A DNA stretch of 64,000 nt from Dyadobacter jiangsuensis (GTDB lineage Bacteria; Bacteroidota; Bacteroidia; Cytophagales; Spirosomataceae), in the NCBI RefSeq assembly GCF_003014695.1, contig NZ_PYAS01000001.1, forward strand, positions 372,001-436,000. The letters are read 5' to 3'. The position numbers and the translations under genes are program-made. This document shows, one piece after another, positions 8,383 to 17,408 of this stretch. The notes under the pieces are model-generated. The model did not search any database. It was given only the letters and a program-made list of their open reading frames with translations, and had not been told where the DNA came from. The number at the start of each line of letters is the position of its first letter. Position 1 is the stretch's first letter.

Positions 8383-8859
8383 TCATCCGAGGTAGGGGCC
8401 TCCCGGAACACCCCAGCCCCATTTGGGCATTGGTTCGTCCGGGTTCATCTGCAAATCGTTGCTGTTGGAGTTGATGACGGCGATGCGTGTACCCCATTCG
8501 ATGTAGGCGACAAATGCCGAACGGAACTCCGGGTCGTCGGGCAGCTTGATTTCATCGGCCGTCTCCAGAAGCAGCGAAACCCAGCGCTGGCGGTGCTGCT
8601 CGGTAAGATGTTTGGCCAAATGCTTCTGGATCATTTTGAAATGACTGCCTTCCGAGGTGCTGTACCATTCCGGCCCGCCCAGTACCTCGGCAATGAAATG
8701 CGCTACATGCACCTGGTGATCGGGCGACATATGCTTGAAGACCGGTTCCAGAAGCGGGTCTTGGAGAACCTTTTGGTAGAACAGGCGAGTCAGGTTTTCG
8801 AAAACGGGCATTCCGCCGGCCCAGTCGAATAAGGTGGGGATTGAAGTCTGTTGTGTCAT
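8383..8859 (-). CDS. Group II truncated haemoglobin
   Basis: A 158-residue cytoplasmic protein with the two-over-two globin pattern. It has the Phe/Tyr B-helix segment FENLTRLFYQKVLQDPLLEPVF (about 20-41), the EVLGGPEWYS turn (about 58-67), the F-helix region HFKMIQKHLAKHLTEQHRQRW with the likely proximal His, and the Trp at the G8 position typical of group II (trHbO-like) members. It has a 30-residue C-terminal tail rich in Pro, Gly and Trp. Such globins bind oxygen, nitric oxide or peroxide and protect against reactive species. It is followed in the same direction by no close partner; a separate promoter from the upstream acetyltransferase gene (25-nt gap) is unlikely, so the two may be co-transcribed. 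Confidence 0.85.
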   Translation of the reverse strand: MTQQTSIPTLFDWAGGMPVFENLTRLFYQKVLQDPLLEPVFKHMSPDHQVHVAHFIAEVLGGPEWYSTSEGSHFKMIQKHLAKHLTEQHRQRWVSLLLETADEIKLPDDPEFRSAFVAYIEWGTRIAVINSNSNDLQMNPDEPMPKWGWGVPGGPYLG

Positions 8860-8884
8860 GGCAGATGATTGGGGAAGTATTGTT

Positions 8885-9367
8885 CTATTTAATTGAAATC
8901 ACTGAGGGCGCCAGTACCATATCGTAGCGATCGAGGCCGGGAGCGTAGAAATCCGGGGTAACCTGCGTAACGCGGAATCCCAGTTTTTCGAAGAACGGGA
9001 AACTCAATTGGGTCGTATCCAGGATCACCGATGCACCTGGCCGAAGCTCCCGGATTTTGTTTAAGCGAAACGTCAGCAGCTGTTTTCCGATGCCTTTCCG
9101 GTGAAACTGCCGCGCTACCATGCCCCACACGAGCCCGGCAGTGTTGGGCTCGTTGTCAGGGAAATAGAATCCTGCGCAGGCGGCAATTTGATTCTCTATT
9201 TCAACGACGTAATAGTAAAGTGAATCCTCGTCTTTTCCTTGCGAGAGGTCGTCGAGCAGTTGTTGAAACTCTATCTTTTCATGATCCGCAAAAAACTCGG
9301 GGTGATTGCCTTCAAATGCCCGGATGCACCCGGAATAGTCGGAGGCCTGGTAAGGACGGATTGTCAT
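8885..9367 (-). CDS. GNAT-family N-acetyltransferase
   Basis: A 160-residue single-domain acetyltransferase. The acetyl-CoA binding loop is RQFHRKGIGKQLL at about residues 85-97 (the RxxGxG/A pattern), preceded by the beta strand AGLVWGMVA, and the terminal strand pair includes PFFEKLGFRV. The substrate cannot be assigned. It is transcribed divergently from the AhpD-like gene at 9500 across a 132-nt gap that should contain both promoters, and lies 25 nt upstream of the globin gene in the same direction. Confidence 0.85.
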   Translation of the reverse strand: MTIRPYQASDYSGCIRAFEGNHPEFFADHEKIEFQQLLDDLSQGKDEDSLYYYVVEIENQIAACAGFYFPDNEPNTAGLVWGMVARQFHRKGIGKQLLTFRLNKIRELRPGASVILDTTQLSFPFFEKLGFRVTQVTPDFYAPGLDRYDMVLAPSVISIK

Positions 9368-9499
9368 TTCGGTGGTAAAAGTAGGTTTTACCTCCCAATG
9401 TATTACTTTTTAGCCCGGTAACCGTAGTACCCCGAGTGAATGGCATGGAAAACTCCGGCGGCCGGAAGCATTTTGAATTAAAACTTACATTTCGAAACA

Positions 9500-10048
9500 A
9501 TGAAAAACATCACAGTTCCTTCCCGAGACCAGGTAAGCCCCGAATCACAGGAAATTTTTGACACCATGTCAAAACGGTTGGGGCGGATGCCCAATCTGTA
9601 CGCGACAATAGGCTACTCGGCGACCTCCCTTAAGGCCATGCTGGCTTCTGAAGAGAGCGTTAGCCATGGCGTTTTCACTGCGAAAGAACGGGAGGCGATT
9701 TACCTCGTGGTGTCGGAAGTAAACCACTGCGACTACTGCCTCGCCGCGCACACGCTGCTTGCGCGCAAGAGAGGATTTACCGACGAGGAGATCGTCGGCC
9801 TGCGTAAAGGCCATGCCACCGATCCCAGGCTGCACAGTGCCGTCCAGCTCGCGAAAGCCATCGCGGAAAACAAGGGACAGGCCAGTGAAGCCGTGAAAGA
9901 CGCTTTTTTCGCGGCAGGATATGACGAAGCCGCATTGATGGACCTGATTTCGCTCGTAACGGTACGCACATTCACTAACTACGTGTACGCGCTCACGAAA
10001 ATACCGGTCGATTACCCGGCAGTTGCGCCGATTCAGGCGGAAAAATAG
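9500..10048 (+). CDS. AhpD-like carboxymuconolactone decarboxylase-family protein
   Basis: A 182-residue all-helical protein of the CMD/AhpD family. The core motif EVNHCDYCLAAH (about residues 73-84) holds Glu73, Cys77, Cys80 and His84, the catalytic CxxC plus proton-relay residues of AhpD peroxidases, so a thiol peroxidase or disulfide reductase activity is likely. The N-terminal SPESQEIFDTMSKRLGRMPNLYA segment is typical of the peroxidase-related subgroup. The stop codon directly abuts the stop of the convergent MarR gene (10048/10049), so the 3' ends must overlap at the RNA level. Its context of azoreductase, flavin reductase and MarR fits a response to electrophiles or oxidants. Confidence 0.88.
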   Translation: MKNITVPSRDQVSPESQEIFDTMSKRLGRMPNLYATIGYSATSLKAMLASEESVSHGVFTAKEREAIYLVVSEVNHCDYCLAAHTLLARKRGFTDEEIVGLRKGHATDPRLHSAVQLAKAIAENKGQASEAVKDAFFAAGYDEAALMDLISLVTVRTFTNYVYALTKIPVDYPAVAPIQAEK

Positions 10049-10471
10049 TTAACGCAGGATTTGTAAAATCCGCGTCATGGAGCTCACGAGCGTTTCCAGC
10101 TTTGAATCATCCAAATTTGCGGTGATTTTCTCAATTTGCTGATTGGAAGCGGCATCGAGCTCCTTAAAAACCTTCATTCCGGGCTGGGTGAGCGATAGCA
10201 CTGAGGCGCGTTTGTCGTTTTCGGATGCTTTTCGCTCGATCAGCCCTTCTTTTTCAAACTTTTTGAGGATACGGCTCAGGTAGCCTTTGTCGATACTCAG
10301 CGTTTCGATGATGTCGGAAGCCCGGCATTCGCCATTGGAAGCGATTTCAAACAGTATCCGGCCCTCGGCCAGTGAATAGGGGCTGTCGAGCAGGTGACTA
10401 TCCAGCAACCCGAGCAAATCGGTGTAGAACCTGTTGAAACTTCTGATCTGTTGAACCTGCTGGTCTGTCAT
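10049..10471 (-). CDS. MarR-family transcriptional regulator
   Basis: A 140-residue MarR dimer-type repressor. The winged helix-turn-helix spans about residues 45-100, with ECRASDIIETLSIDKGYLSRILKKFEKEGL as the DNA-binding helix region and a wing at ENDKRASVLSLT. N- and C-terminal helices would form the dimer interface. It lies 4 nt downstream of a GNAT gene, so the two form one transcript; MarR and GNAT domains are fused in one protein in many other bacteria. The 25-bp palindrome at 11078-11102, in the divergent promoter region upstream of this operon, is the likely operator, so the operon and the flavin reductase gene are probably both repressed. Confidence 0.9.
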   Translation of the reverse strand: MTDQQVQQIRSFNRFYTDLLGLLDSHLLDSPYSLAEGRILFEIASNGECRASDIIETLSIDKGYLSRILKKFEKEGLIERKASENDKRASVLSLTQPGMKVFKELDAASNQQIEKITANLDDSKLETLVSSMTRILQILR

Positions 10472-10475
10472 CGGG

Positions 10476-10994
10476 CTATTGATTTAATGTCAATTCGTAT
10501 TTCTGCTCCGTCAATTCCTTGTCGAATGCATCGGATAGCCTTTGCTCGGAAAGTACGAAACCATATCGCTCATACAGCGCTATGGCCGCTTGCTGATCTT
10601 CCGTGGTCCAGAGATAGGCGTGCTTGCAGCCGGTGGATGTCATGAATGCGACGAACTCGCCCATTAATTTCTTCCCCAGACCAATGCCCCGGTATTCGGG
10701 TAAAAAAATGAAGTAGCGAAGCTGAACGGCATCGGCCCTGTGCTGCGCAACCAGGCAGCCGACCACCCGGTTATCGTGTTCGCAAAGCCAGAGTTTGTCT
10801 TTTTCAGGATCATATTGCTGTGCGAACTCACCCAGCCCTTTCAAAACATAGGCTTCAAAATTCAAACCATAGCCGCATTCCTTGGCGTAGATGTCGCCAT
10901 GGATCGAGGCAATCAGTCCCAGGTCTCCCGGCCTGAGCGTGTTTCGGATAGTCACGTCGGATAGGAGTGGTTTTGCAGCGTCGGGTGTGTTCAT
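10476..10994 (-). CDS. GNAT-family N-acetyltransferase, MarR-linked
   Basis: A 172-residue acetyltransferase. The acetyl-CoA loop is LPEYRGIGLGKKLMGEFV (about residues 98-115), with the downstream AIALYERYGFVLSEQR strand-helix typical of the fold. It is the first gene of the MarR operon. MarR/GNAT double proteins often have exactly this acetyltransferase type, with HGDIYAKECGYG-like N-terminal sequence; residues 29-41 here match that pattern. It may acetylate a small toxic amine or a protein, but no substrate is known. Its promoter lies in 10995-11179, next to the palindromic operator. Confidence 0.88.
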   Translation of the reverse strand: MNTPDAAKPLLSDVTIRNTLRPGDLGLIASIHGDIYAKECGYGLNFEAYVLKGLGEFAQQYDPEKDKLWLCEHDNRVVGCLVAQHRADAVQLRYFIFLPEYRGIGLGKKLMGEFVAFMTSTGCKHAYLWTTEDQQAAIALYERYGFVLSEQRLSDAFDKELTEQKYELTLNQ

Positions 10995-11077
10995 TTTGCT
11001 GGTTATTAATTAGTTATTGTTGTATCGCGACTGGGTGATAGCCAGAAAAGCGCCTTCCGTCGTTACAAAATTGAAAA

Positions 11078-11102
11078 ATATAGTTGACTTTGTCAACTAT
11101 AT
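11078..11102. promoter_or_regulatory. Perfect 25-bp palindrome, likely MarR operator
   Basis: The arms ATATAGTTGAC (11078-11088) and GTCAACTATAT (11092-11102) are exact inverted repeats around TTT. The AGTTGAC-spacer-GTCAACT form is what MarR-family dimers commonly bind. The site sits between the divergent GNAT-MarR operon (start 10994) and the flavin reductase gene (start 11180), 84 and 77 nt from the two starts, so one bound dimer could control both. Confidence 0.75.
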
Positions 11103-11179
11103 GGAAAAGTATTGCCGCAAGAAACGGGTTTGCAAGCGGAGAAATATTTGGCTGTTTTGATGAAAAAACAAACTGAAAA

Positions 11180-11848
11180 ATGCATCACATCAGCAACCCG
11201 TCTATTCTGTATTTTGGTACCCCTGTCGTATTGGTAGGCACGACCAACTCCGATGAAAGCCTTAATCTTGCACCCATTTCGTCCGCATTTTGGCTGGGCT
11301 ACCGCTGCATGATCGGCATTGCGGCCCATTCGAAAACTACGGAAAATATCCTGCGGACAAAGGAATGCGTACTCAATCTTCCGTCTGTGGATCAGGCAGG
11401 GGCTGTCGACAGGCTTGCGCTCCTGACCGGAAGTAACCCCGTGCCTGCGGGGAAAGCCTTAAAGGGTTATGTGCACGAAGCGGACAAGTTCGGCAGGGCC
11501 GGATTGACCCCGCTCGAATCGACGATGGTGAAGGCGCCGAGGGTACTAGAATGTCCTGTGCATTTGGAAGCAGCGTTTGTTGCGATTCATCCTTTTGCGG
11601 CTGAAACGGGCATCGAAAACATCCGAAGCGTGACGCTGGAATTAAAAATCCTGCGGGTTCATTTAGACGATTCCATTGTTTCCGACCAGAATCCCCATCA
11701 CGTTGACCCTGATAAATGGCGGCCGCTCATCATGAGTTTTCAGCAGTTTTACGGGCTGGGGGCACAGGTGTATCCCTCCAAGCTCGCCACTGTTCCGGAG
11801 CAGCTTTACCGGACTCGGGATACCGAACTGGCTGTGGCAGGCATTTAA
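11180..11848 (+). CDS. Flavin reductase-family FMN-binding protein
   Basis: A 222-residue protein of the flavin reductase-like (split-barrel) fold. It begins with YFGTPVVLVGTTNSDESLNLAPISSAFWLGY, the usual first two strands and FMN-binding loop, and continues with the HSKTTENILRTKECVLNLPS segment seen in this family. Members either reduce flavins with NAD(P)H for a partner monooxygenase or act as conserved FMN proteins without a known substrate. No monooxygenase lies beside it, although the azoreductase 77 nt downstream also uses FMN. Regulation by the MarR protein through the palindrome at 11078-11102 is likely. Confidence 0.83.
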   Translation: MHHISNPSILYFGTPVVLVGTTNSDESLNLAPISSAFWLGYRCMIGIAAHSKTTENILRTKECVLNLPSVDQAGAVDRLALLTGSNPVPAGKALKGYVHEADKFGRAGLTPLESTMVKAPRVLECPVHLEAAFVAIHPFAAETGIENIRSVTLELKILRVHLDDSIVSDQNPHHVDPDKWRPLIMSFQQFYGLGAQVYPSKLATVPEQLYRTRDTELAVAGI

Positions 11849-11925
11849 TCCGCCTTCCGGCTTACCCTCTTTTTTGTCCCCGTTTCGAAATGCCGGTCGT
11901 CATGGCATAAAAAGCATGACGAAAA

Positions 11926-12519
11926 ATGAAAACTGCATTACACATTACTTCCAGTGCGCGGGGCGCGCAATCGTACAGCCGGCGCCTGAGCGCGGCAATC
12001 ATCCAGAAATTAACCGACAGAAAAGAGATCGGTATAGTCGTAGAGCGGGACCTGGCGCAGTCGCCCCCGCCGTTTCTGGACGAAAACCTGATCGGGGAAT
12101 TTTACAAATACCCTGATCAAGTCTCCGATGAAGGAAAGCAACTGCTCAGCTATGCCAATGCGATTTTCGACGAGATCGATCAGGCAGATATCATCGTCAT
12201 CAGCACGCCTACGCATAACCTCGGCGTTTCCGCGCAGTTGAAGGCCTGGCTTGATCAGCTGGTGCGCGTTGGGCTTACGTATCAATTCACTGAAGACGGT
12301 TCAAGAGCAGGTTGCTTTCAAAACAAGAAAGTGTACCTGGCCATAGCCTCGGGCGGCAAGCAGGCGTTCTGGCCGGAGGGGTACGAGTTTATCGAATCCT
12401 ACATCAAAGCGGTGTTCAGCGCTTACACCGGCATGACGGACGTTTCCACTTTCCGGGTGGAAGGCACCGCGATGGGAAAGCCGGAAATCAACTATGAGGA
12501 AATTTTGCAAAACCTGTAA
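11926..12519 (+). CDS. azoR: FMN-dependent NADH:quinone oxidoreductase / azoreductase
   Basis: A 197-residue flavodoxin-like protein of the AzoR/acyl carrier protein phosphodiesterase family. The N-terminal ITSSARGAQSYSRRLS (about 7-22) is the FMN phosphate-binding loop, ISTPTHNLGVSAQLKAWLDQLVRVGLTYQFT (about 92-122) is the family's FMN/substrate signature, and IASGGKQAFWPEG follows. It would reduce quinones and azo compounds by two electrons in the cytoplasm. It follows the flavin reductase gene in the same direction with a 77-nt gap and probably shares its MarR control. This length and motif order are normal for the family. Confidence 0.9.
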   Translation: MKTALHITSSARGAQSYSRRLSAAIIQKLTDRKEIGIVVERDLAQSPPPFLDENLIGEFYKYPDQVSDEGKQLLSYANAIFDEIDQADIIVISTPTHNLGVSAQLKAWLDQLVRVGLTYQFTEDGSRAGCFQNKKVYLAIASGGKQAFWPEGYEFIESYIKAVFSAYTGMTDVSTFRVEGTAMGKPEINYEEILQNL

Positions 12520-12583
12520 TCGCAGGCAAACGCTTTTACATATTTGTCATTATTTTTAATGAGTCCAAATAAATAAAAAGCAA

Positions 12584-14878
12584 ATGAGTCGATTTCTAGC
12601 ATTGGTTTTCTGCATATTATCCGTACAGAGTTTTGCCCAGACGGGCACGATCAGGGGCTCGGTAACCACTTCCGACGGCAAACCGGCCGAGTTTGTCAAT
12701 ATTAGCCTTGGAAAAACCGCAAGGGGAGCAGTCGTGAATGAAGCCGGACATTATGTTCTTAACAAGGTGCCCGCGGGCACTTACACGCTGACGGCCAGCT
12801 TTACGGGCCTCGTTGCGCAGACGAGTACCGTAACAGTCGCTGCCGGGGAGACGAGTTCGGTGGATTTTACGCTCGCCGAGGACAACCGCCAATTGCAGGA
12901 GGTGGTTGTCCGAAGCGATAACCGGCTGACGAACAAGGAGACCGATTATGTGGCCCGGATGCCGCTGAAAAACCTGGAAAATCCGCAGGTTTACAATGTG
13001 GTAGGCAAGGACCTGATGAAGGAGCAGATGATGACCGACGTAAAAGAAGTCTTCCGCGCTGCGCCGGGTGTTGCACCCACGGAATACGTTACCGGCAGCT
13101 TTGCCGTGGTGTTCAGGGGATTCACCAATTTCGACTATGCCCGGAATGGGATGGCGACCTCGGTTTACAGAACGGGCACCGAAATCGCTAACCTGGAACG
13201 CATTGAGTTGATCAAAGGCCCGTCCGGCACGCTTTTCGGCTCGCAGGTATCTACTTTCGGAGGCGCCATGAACCTTGTTACCAAAAAGCCCTACGCGGGT
13301 TTTGGTGGCGAAGTGACTTACAGCATGGGAAGCTTCGATCTGAGCAGGGCTACCGTCGACCTTAATACCCCGCTGGACCAGGAGAAAAAGGTGTTACTGA
13401 GGTTCAATGCCGTGCAGCACCAGCAGTACAGCTCCAACGAATATGGTAAGAACAAGCGGTTTGTCATTGCACCGAGCCTTTCCTACCAGGCCAGCGACCG
13501 CCTTTCGTTCCTGTTCGATTTCGAGTATTTCAAAAGCAATGCCACCCGGTTGGCCTACACGCTGCTTTTCGCGGACGAGGTGCCATTCAGGTCGGCCAAG
13601 GATATTCCGCTGGGTTTCAAAAAATCTTTCTTTGAGAATGATCTGCTCAGCGACGCGCAGGCCACCAAATACTTTGGGCAGGCCAAGTACCAGATCAGCA
13701 AAAACTGGACATCGACGACGGGCATATCCCACGTAAATGAGTTTTTGAACCATAGTTACCAACCTTACGTGAACTGGATCAGCGCCGATACCGCCGTGAC
13801 GAGCATCCGGCATTTCGGCCCAAGGGAAAGGACTTACGCCAACGTGCAGCAGAATTTCAACGGCAGCTTTCATACAGGAAGATTTCATCACAACCTGCTG
13901 ATCGGCGCCAGCTATGAGTATAATGACGAATCGGTCACTTACCAGATCGTGCCTCTCGATAAAATCAATGTTAACAAACCCTTTGCAAAAGCAGGCCTGA
14001 GCCGGGTTAACAGTGCCCTAGCCGACCCCGCGACGCCCACCTCGCACGACGCGTACGGGGGTAATGCGCTCGGGATCTATGTGTCAGACGTGATCAGCTA
14101 GACCGACCGACTGTCGACCATGCTGAGCCTGCGCTATGACCGGTTCGAGCAGACTTACGAAGGAGGTTTCGTACAGCCATCGCTTTCGCCTAAGCTGGGG
14201 ATCGTTTATCAAGTCGTGAAAGACCAGGTATCGTTGTTTGGAAACTTTATGAATGGTTTCCGTAACCAGGGGCCTGTTGAGCAGCCCAACGGCAGTCTCT
14301 TCAAACCGAAACCGGTATTTGCCAATCAGCTGGAAGGAGGCGTAAAAGCCGAATTGCCCGGAGGAAAACTGGGCGGAAGTGTCAGCTATTATTACATTAA
14401 TATAGACAATGCGCTGCGTACCGACGACGCGCAATATAGTTTTCAGGATGGCCGGCAGGTGAGCAAGGGTATCGAGGTAGAGCTTACCGCCAATCCCGTG
14501 GCCGGGCTTAATGTGATCGCCGGGTATGGTTTCAATGAAAACAAGTTTGTAAAAGCCGATGTATACGAAGGTAAGTTTGAAACGCAGGCGCCTCAGCACA
14601 TTGTCAACTACTGGCTGAGCTATCGCCTTCCTTTCCAGGTTCTGAAAGGCGTCGGCCTGGGTTTTGGCGGGAACTATGTGAGTGAATCCTATTTGAATTC
14701 CAGCAACACTTACGCGATTCCGGCCTATCACGTGACGAATGCGACGGCATTTTATCAGAGGGATAAATGGAAGCTCGGTTTGAAGCTAAACAACCTGTCC
14801 AATGCGAAGTACTGGGACTCCGTCGGGAACCCGCAATTCACCAGAAACTTTGTGGCGACTTTTTCTTTCAGGTTTTGA
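12584..14878 (+). pseudogene. Siderophore-type TonB-dependent receptor, interrupted by an in-frame amber codon
   Basis: One continuous frame encodes a 764-residue receptor except for a TAG at 14099-14101 (codon 506). Upstream of it lie a signal peptide, a carboxypeptidase-like domain (TIRGSVTTSDGKPAEFVNIS), and a full plug with RAAPGVAPTEYV, IELIKGPSGTLFGSQ and GGAMNLVTKKPY, all typical of ferric-siderophore receptors. Downstream the same frame continues with barrel strands (LSLRYDRFEQTYEGG, SPKLGIVYQV) to the terminal Phe (FSFRF). Nothing else is disrupted, and one C-to-T change from CAG would explain the stop. The truncated 505-residue product would lack about a third of the barrel. It could be a recent null mutation, an assembly error or, less likely, suppressed read-through. 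Confidence 0.85.
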
Positions 14879-14914
14879 CGGTATCCGGTTGACAACCAAA
14901 GGTATAGTGCAAAT

Positions 14915-14954
14915 GCCGGCAGCTTCCCGCGATGGGACGGCTGCCGGCCTTTTT
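14915..14954 (+). terminator. Rho-independent terminator after the TonB receptor
   Basis: The 9-bp arms GCCGGCAGC (14915-14923) and GCTGCCGGC (14940-14948) pair perfectly, followed by a T-run at 14950-14954. It sits 37 nt after the receptor stop codon. Confidence 0.85.
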
Positions 14955-15134
14955 GATTTGCTTGCCTTACTGAATTTTTTCTACAATTTTTCAGTACGAA
15001 TTGTGTAGATTTTTGCTGACTTTTCGATCCTGATCTGTCCATCAACATACTGTAAAACAGGGGTGAATTGTACAAAACGCATACGCTTTTGTATCTCCCG
15101 GTATCATTGTAAAAGAGAAACCCATCTGAAAGCG

Positions 15135-17207
15135 ATGAATAACCAATCTGGCCTGCTGTTGCCCTCTTTACAGTGTAGGATTATTCTGATGTTTCTCGTT
15201 TTAATCGCGTGCTTCGCGGGGTGCCGGAAGTCGGAGAAAACAGGTCATGACGTGCAGCTGAAAGCACGGATCGACAGCCTCGACCGGACCTCACGGATAA
15301 CCGGCAGCCGCAAGGCGATCGCCAGTCTGGATTCTTTCATGGCTACGCTGCCGCGGAAAAACATCCACGACAGTATTCTCTATTTCAAATTCATGAAGGT
15401 GCTGAGCCATCGCGATTCCACAATGAACGCCGCCGCATTCGCTTATACCGACAGTCTGCTGGGGCTCTTTGCGTCTGCGCATGCCCGCGAGGAAAACCCG
15501 ATCGACTATTCGAAGGCGCTGTTGCTAAAAGGAGACGATTTATTGAAACAAAAGGAATATTATCAGGCCTACCGCAACTATTATAAAGGCAAATCCTTTC
15601 TGCTTTCGAGGGGAGAAATATGTGAATGCGCGCGGTACAGCAGCAGGATCGCCAATATTTCATTCAAGGAAGAAAACTACTACCAGGCCATTGAATACTG
15701 GAAGCACGAATTGGAGGAGCTGGCGCAATGCAGGGAGCCGGAGAATTTTCAGTTGGAGTTTATTGAAAAACAGGGTAGTATGCGAAATGTCGGCATCGCC
15801 TATATGCTGATCAACGAGCCGGGCAAGGCGCTCGATTACTTCAACCAGGCCGACCGGTTTATCACCCGAAATGCCGCTCGGTTTCCGAAGGAGCAGAATT
15901 TTATCCGGTTCGCACGGATCGTTATTTTGCGAAACAAGGCGGAGGCTTATGCGCTGAAAGGCGATAACCGTACTGCCGAACGATTGATCAAAAAATGCCT
16001 CGAACACGATCCGAGCATTGACTGGTCTATCGACGTCGAGCGGGAATCGCGGCAGATACTGGCGCAAATTTACATCGATTCGAAGGAGTATGATAAAGCG
16101 CAGGCCCAGCTGGACTCGCTGAGAAAGCTCCCGGGGGCGGCCGGCAACCCGGCCGCGAACAGTTTGTACCGGACCATGCAGGCATCCATTTCATACGGTC
16201 GCGGGGATTTTAAAGAGGCCGGTAAACTGCTTCTGGCTAACGTGGAGGCGGAGCGCAACGGGAAGCTGAAAAGAAATGCACAAAGCAAAAATAACGTCGG
16301 ACATTTGTTGCAGCAGGTCCAGCGCGAGCATGAAATTGAGCTGGCTGCCCAAAAAGATGAACGCGAAGGTCTGATCCTCCGGTTTTCGGTACTGCTCACT
16401 TTTGCGATGGCCGTCATTGTGTACCTGATCTGGCGAAATACCCGGAAAACGATTCACAACCTGCGTGCAGTAACCAAACTGAATGGCGTGATCACACAGA
16501 GCAATATCGCATTGCAGGATACCGTCAATGCATTGGAGGAGTCGGAGGTGGAAAAGGAAAAAATGCTGCGGATCGTGGCGCACGATTTGCGGAACCCCAT
16601 CGCCGCGATGATCTCCGGCGCGGACGTGCTTTTCTGGGACCAGCCTCCGTCCGAGGAACAGGCCATGCTCGTCAACGCGATCCAGCAGTCGGGCCAACTG
16701 GCGTTCGGGCTGATCGGCCAGATATTGCAGGCGGGGCCCGACAAGAAAAAAATCAGCAAAAGCGAGGAAGACCTGGCCGAAATCGTGCAGTCTTGCATTG
16801 ATATGCTGAGCTACAAGGGCAAGGAAAAACGGCAGACGATTCACTATGATTATGAGAAGGCAATGGTACCTGTCGACCGGGAAAAGATCTGGCGTGTATT
16901 TTCTAATCTACTAAGCAATGCGGTCAAATTTTCGCCGCAGGAAAGTGCTATTAACGTCAATTTAAAAAAGGATTCGAACCTGACGTTGCTTAGTGTTCAG
17001 GATCACGGTATCGGGATTCCGGATGATCTCAAAGGACATATATTTCTGTCGACCAACGACGCCAGGAGGGTAGGGACCGCCGGCGAGCAGTCGTTCGGGA
17101 TCGGACTTTCGATCTGCAAGCAAATCGTGGAAGCGCACGGGGGCAAGATCTGGTTCGAATCGGTGAGCGGCATCGGAACCACCTTTTTCGTGGAGTTGCC
17201 CGATTGA
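15135..17207 (+). CDS. TPR-containing membrane sensor histidine kinase
   Basis: Starting at the ATG at 15135 gives 690 residues. An N-terminal signal with a lipobox-like LIACFAGC (Cys at about 30) precedes a helical repeat (TPR-like) periplasmic sensor of about 380 residues, with units such as YSKALLLKGDDLLKQKEYYQAYRNYYKG. A membrane segment lies near residues 416-435, then a short coiled linker and a HisKA domain with the phospho-acceptor His483 in IVAHDLRNPIAA. The ATPase domain has the N box FSNLLSNAVKFSP, the G1 box DHGIGIP and the G2 box FGIGLSICKQIVEAHGG. No response regulator is adjacent. It sits 201 nt upstream of the quinoprotein cluster in the same direction; a link with that cluster is only positional. 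Confidence 0.88.
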   Translation: MNNQSGLLLPSLQCRIILMFLVLIACFAGCRKSEKTGHDVQLKARIDSLDRTSRITGSRKAIASLDSFMATLPRKNIHDSILYFKFMKVLSHRDSTMNAAAFAYTDSLLGLFASAHAREENPIDYSKALLLKGDDLLKQKEYYQAYRNYYKGKSFLLSRGEICECARYSSRIANISFKEENYYQAIEYWKHELEELAQCREPENFQLEFIEKQGSMRNVGIAYMLINEPGKALDYFNQADRFITRNAARFPKEQNFIRFARIVILRNKAEAYALKGDNRTAERLIKKCLEHDPSIDWSIDVERESRQILAQIYIDSKEYDKAQAQLDSLRKLPGAAGNPAANSLYRTMQASISYGRGDFKEAGKLLLANVEAERNGKLKRNAQSKNNVGHLLQQVQREHEIELAAQKDEREGLILRFSVLLTFAMAVIVYLIWRNTRKTIHNLRAVTKLNGVITQSNIALQDTVNALEESEVEKEKMLRIVAHDLRNPIAAMISGADVLFWDQPPSEEQAMLVNAIQQSGQLAFGLIGQILQAGPDKKKISKSEEDLAEIVQSCIDMLSYKGKEKRQTIHYDYEKAMVPVDREKIWRVFSNLLSNAVKFSPQESAINVNLKKDSNLTLLSVQDHGIGIPDDLKGHIFLSTNDARRVGTAGEQSFGIGLSICKQIVEAHGGKIWFESVSGIGTTFFVELPD

Positions 17208-17408
17208 CCGTTTAATAAATCCTTCTCCCCATTCTTTAAAAAATAATAGTCTTTCAAAGGTAGTTTATGTAACTATTTGCTTTTTGCATATAGAATTACT
17301 TCGAAGTAGCTTTTTGGCGCCCCACTAAATTCCTTTCAGATTACCCGTATCAATAGGCCGTTGCACCTGCAATGGTTTGGAAATGTATTGCCTACCTGTT
17401 TCACAAAA

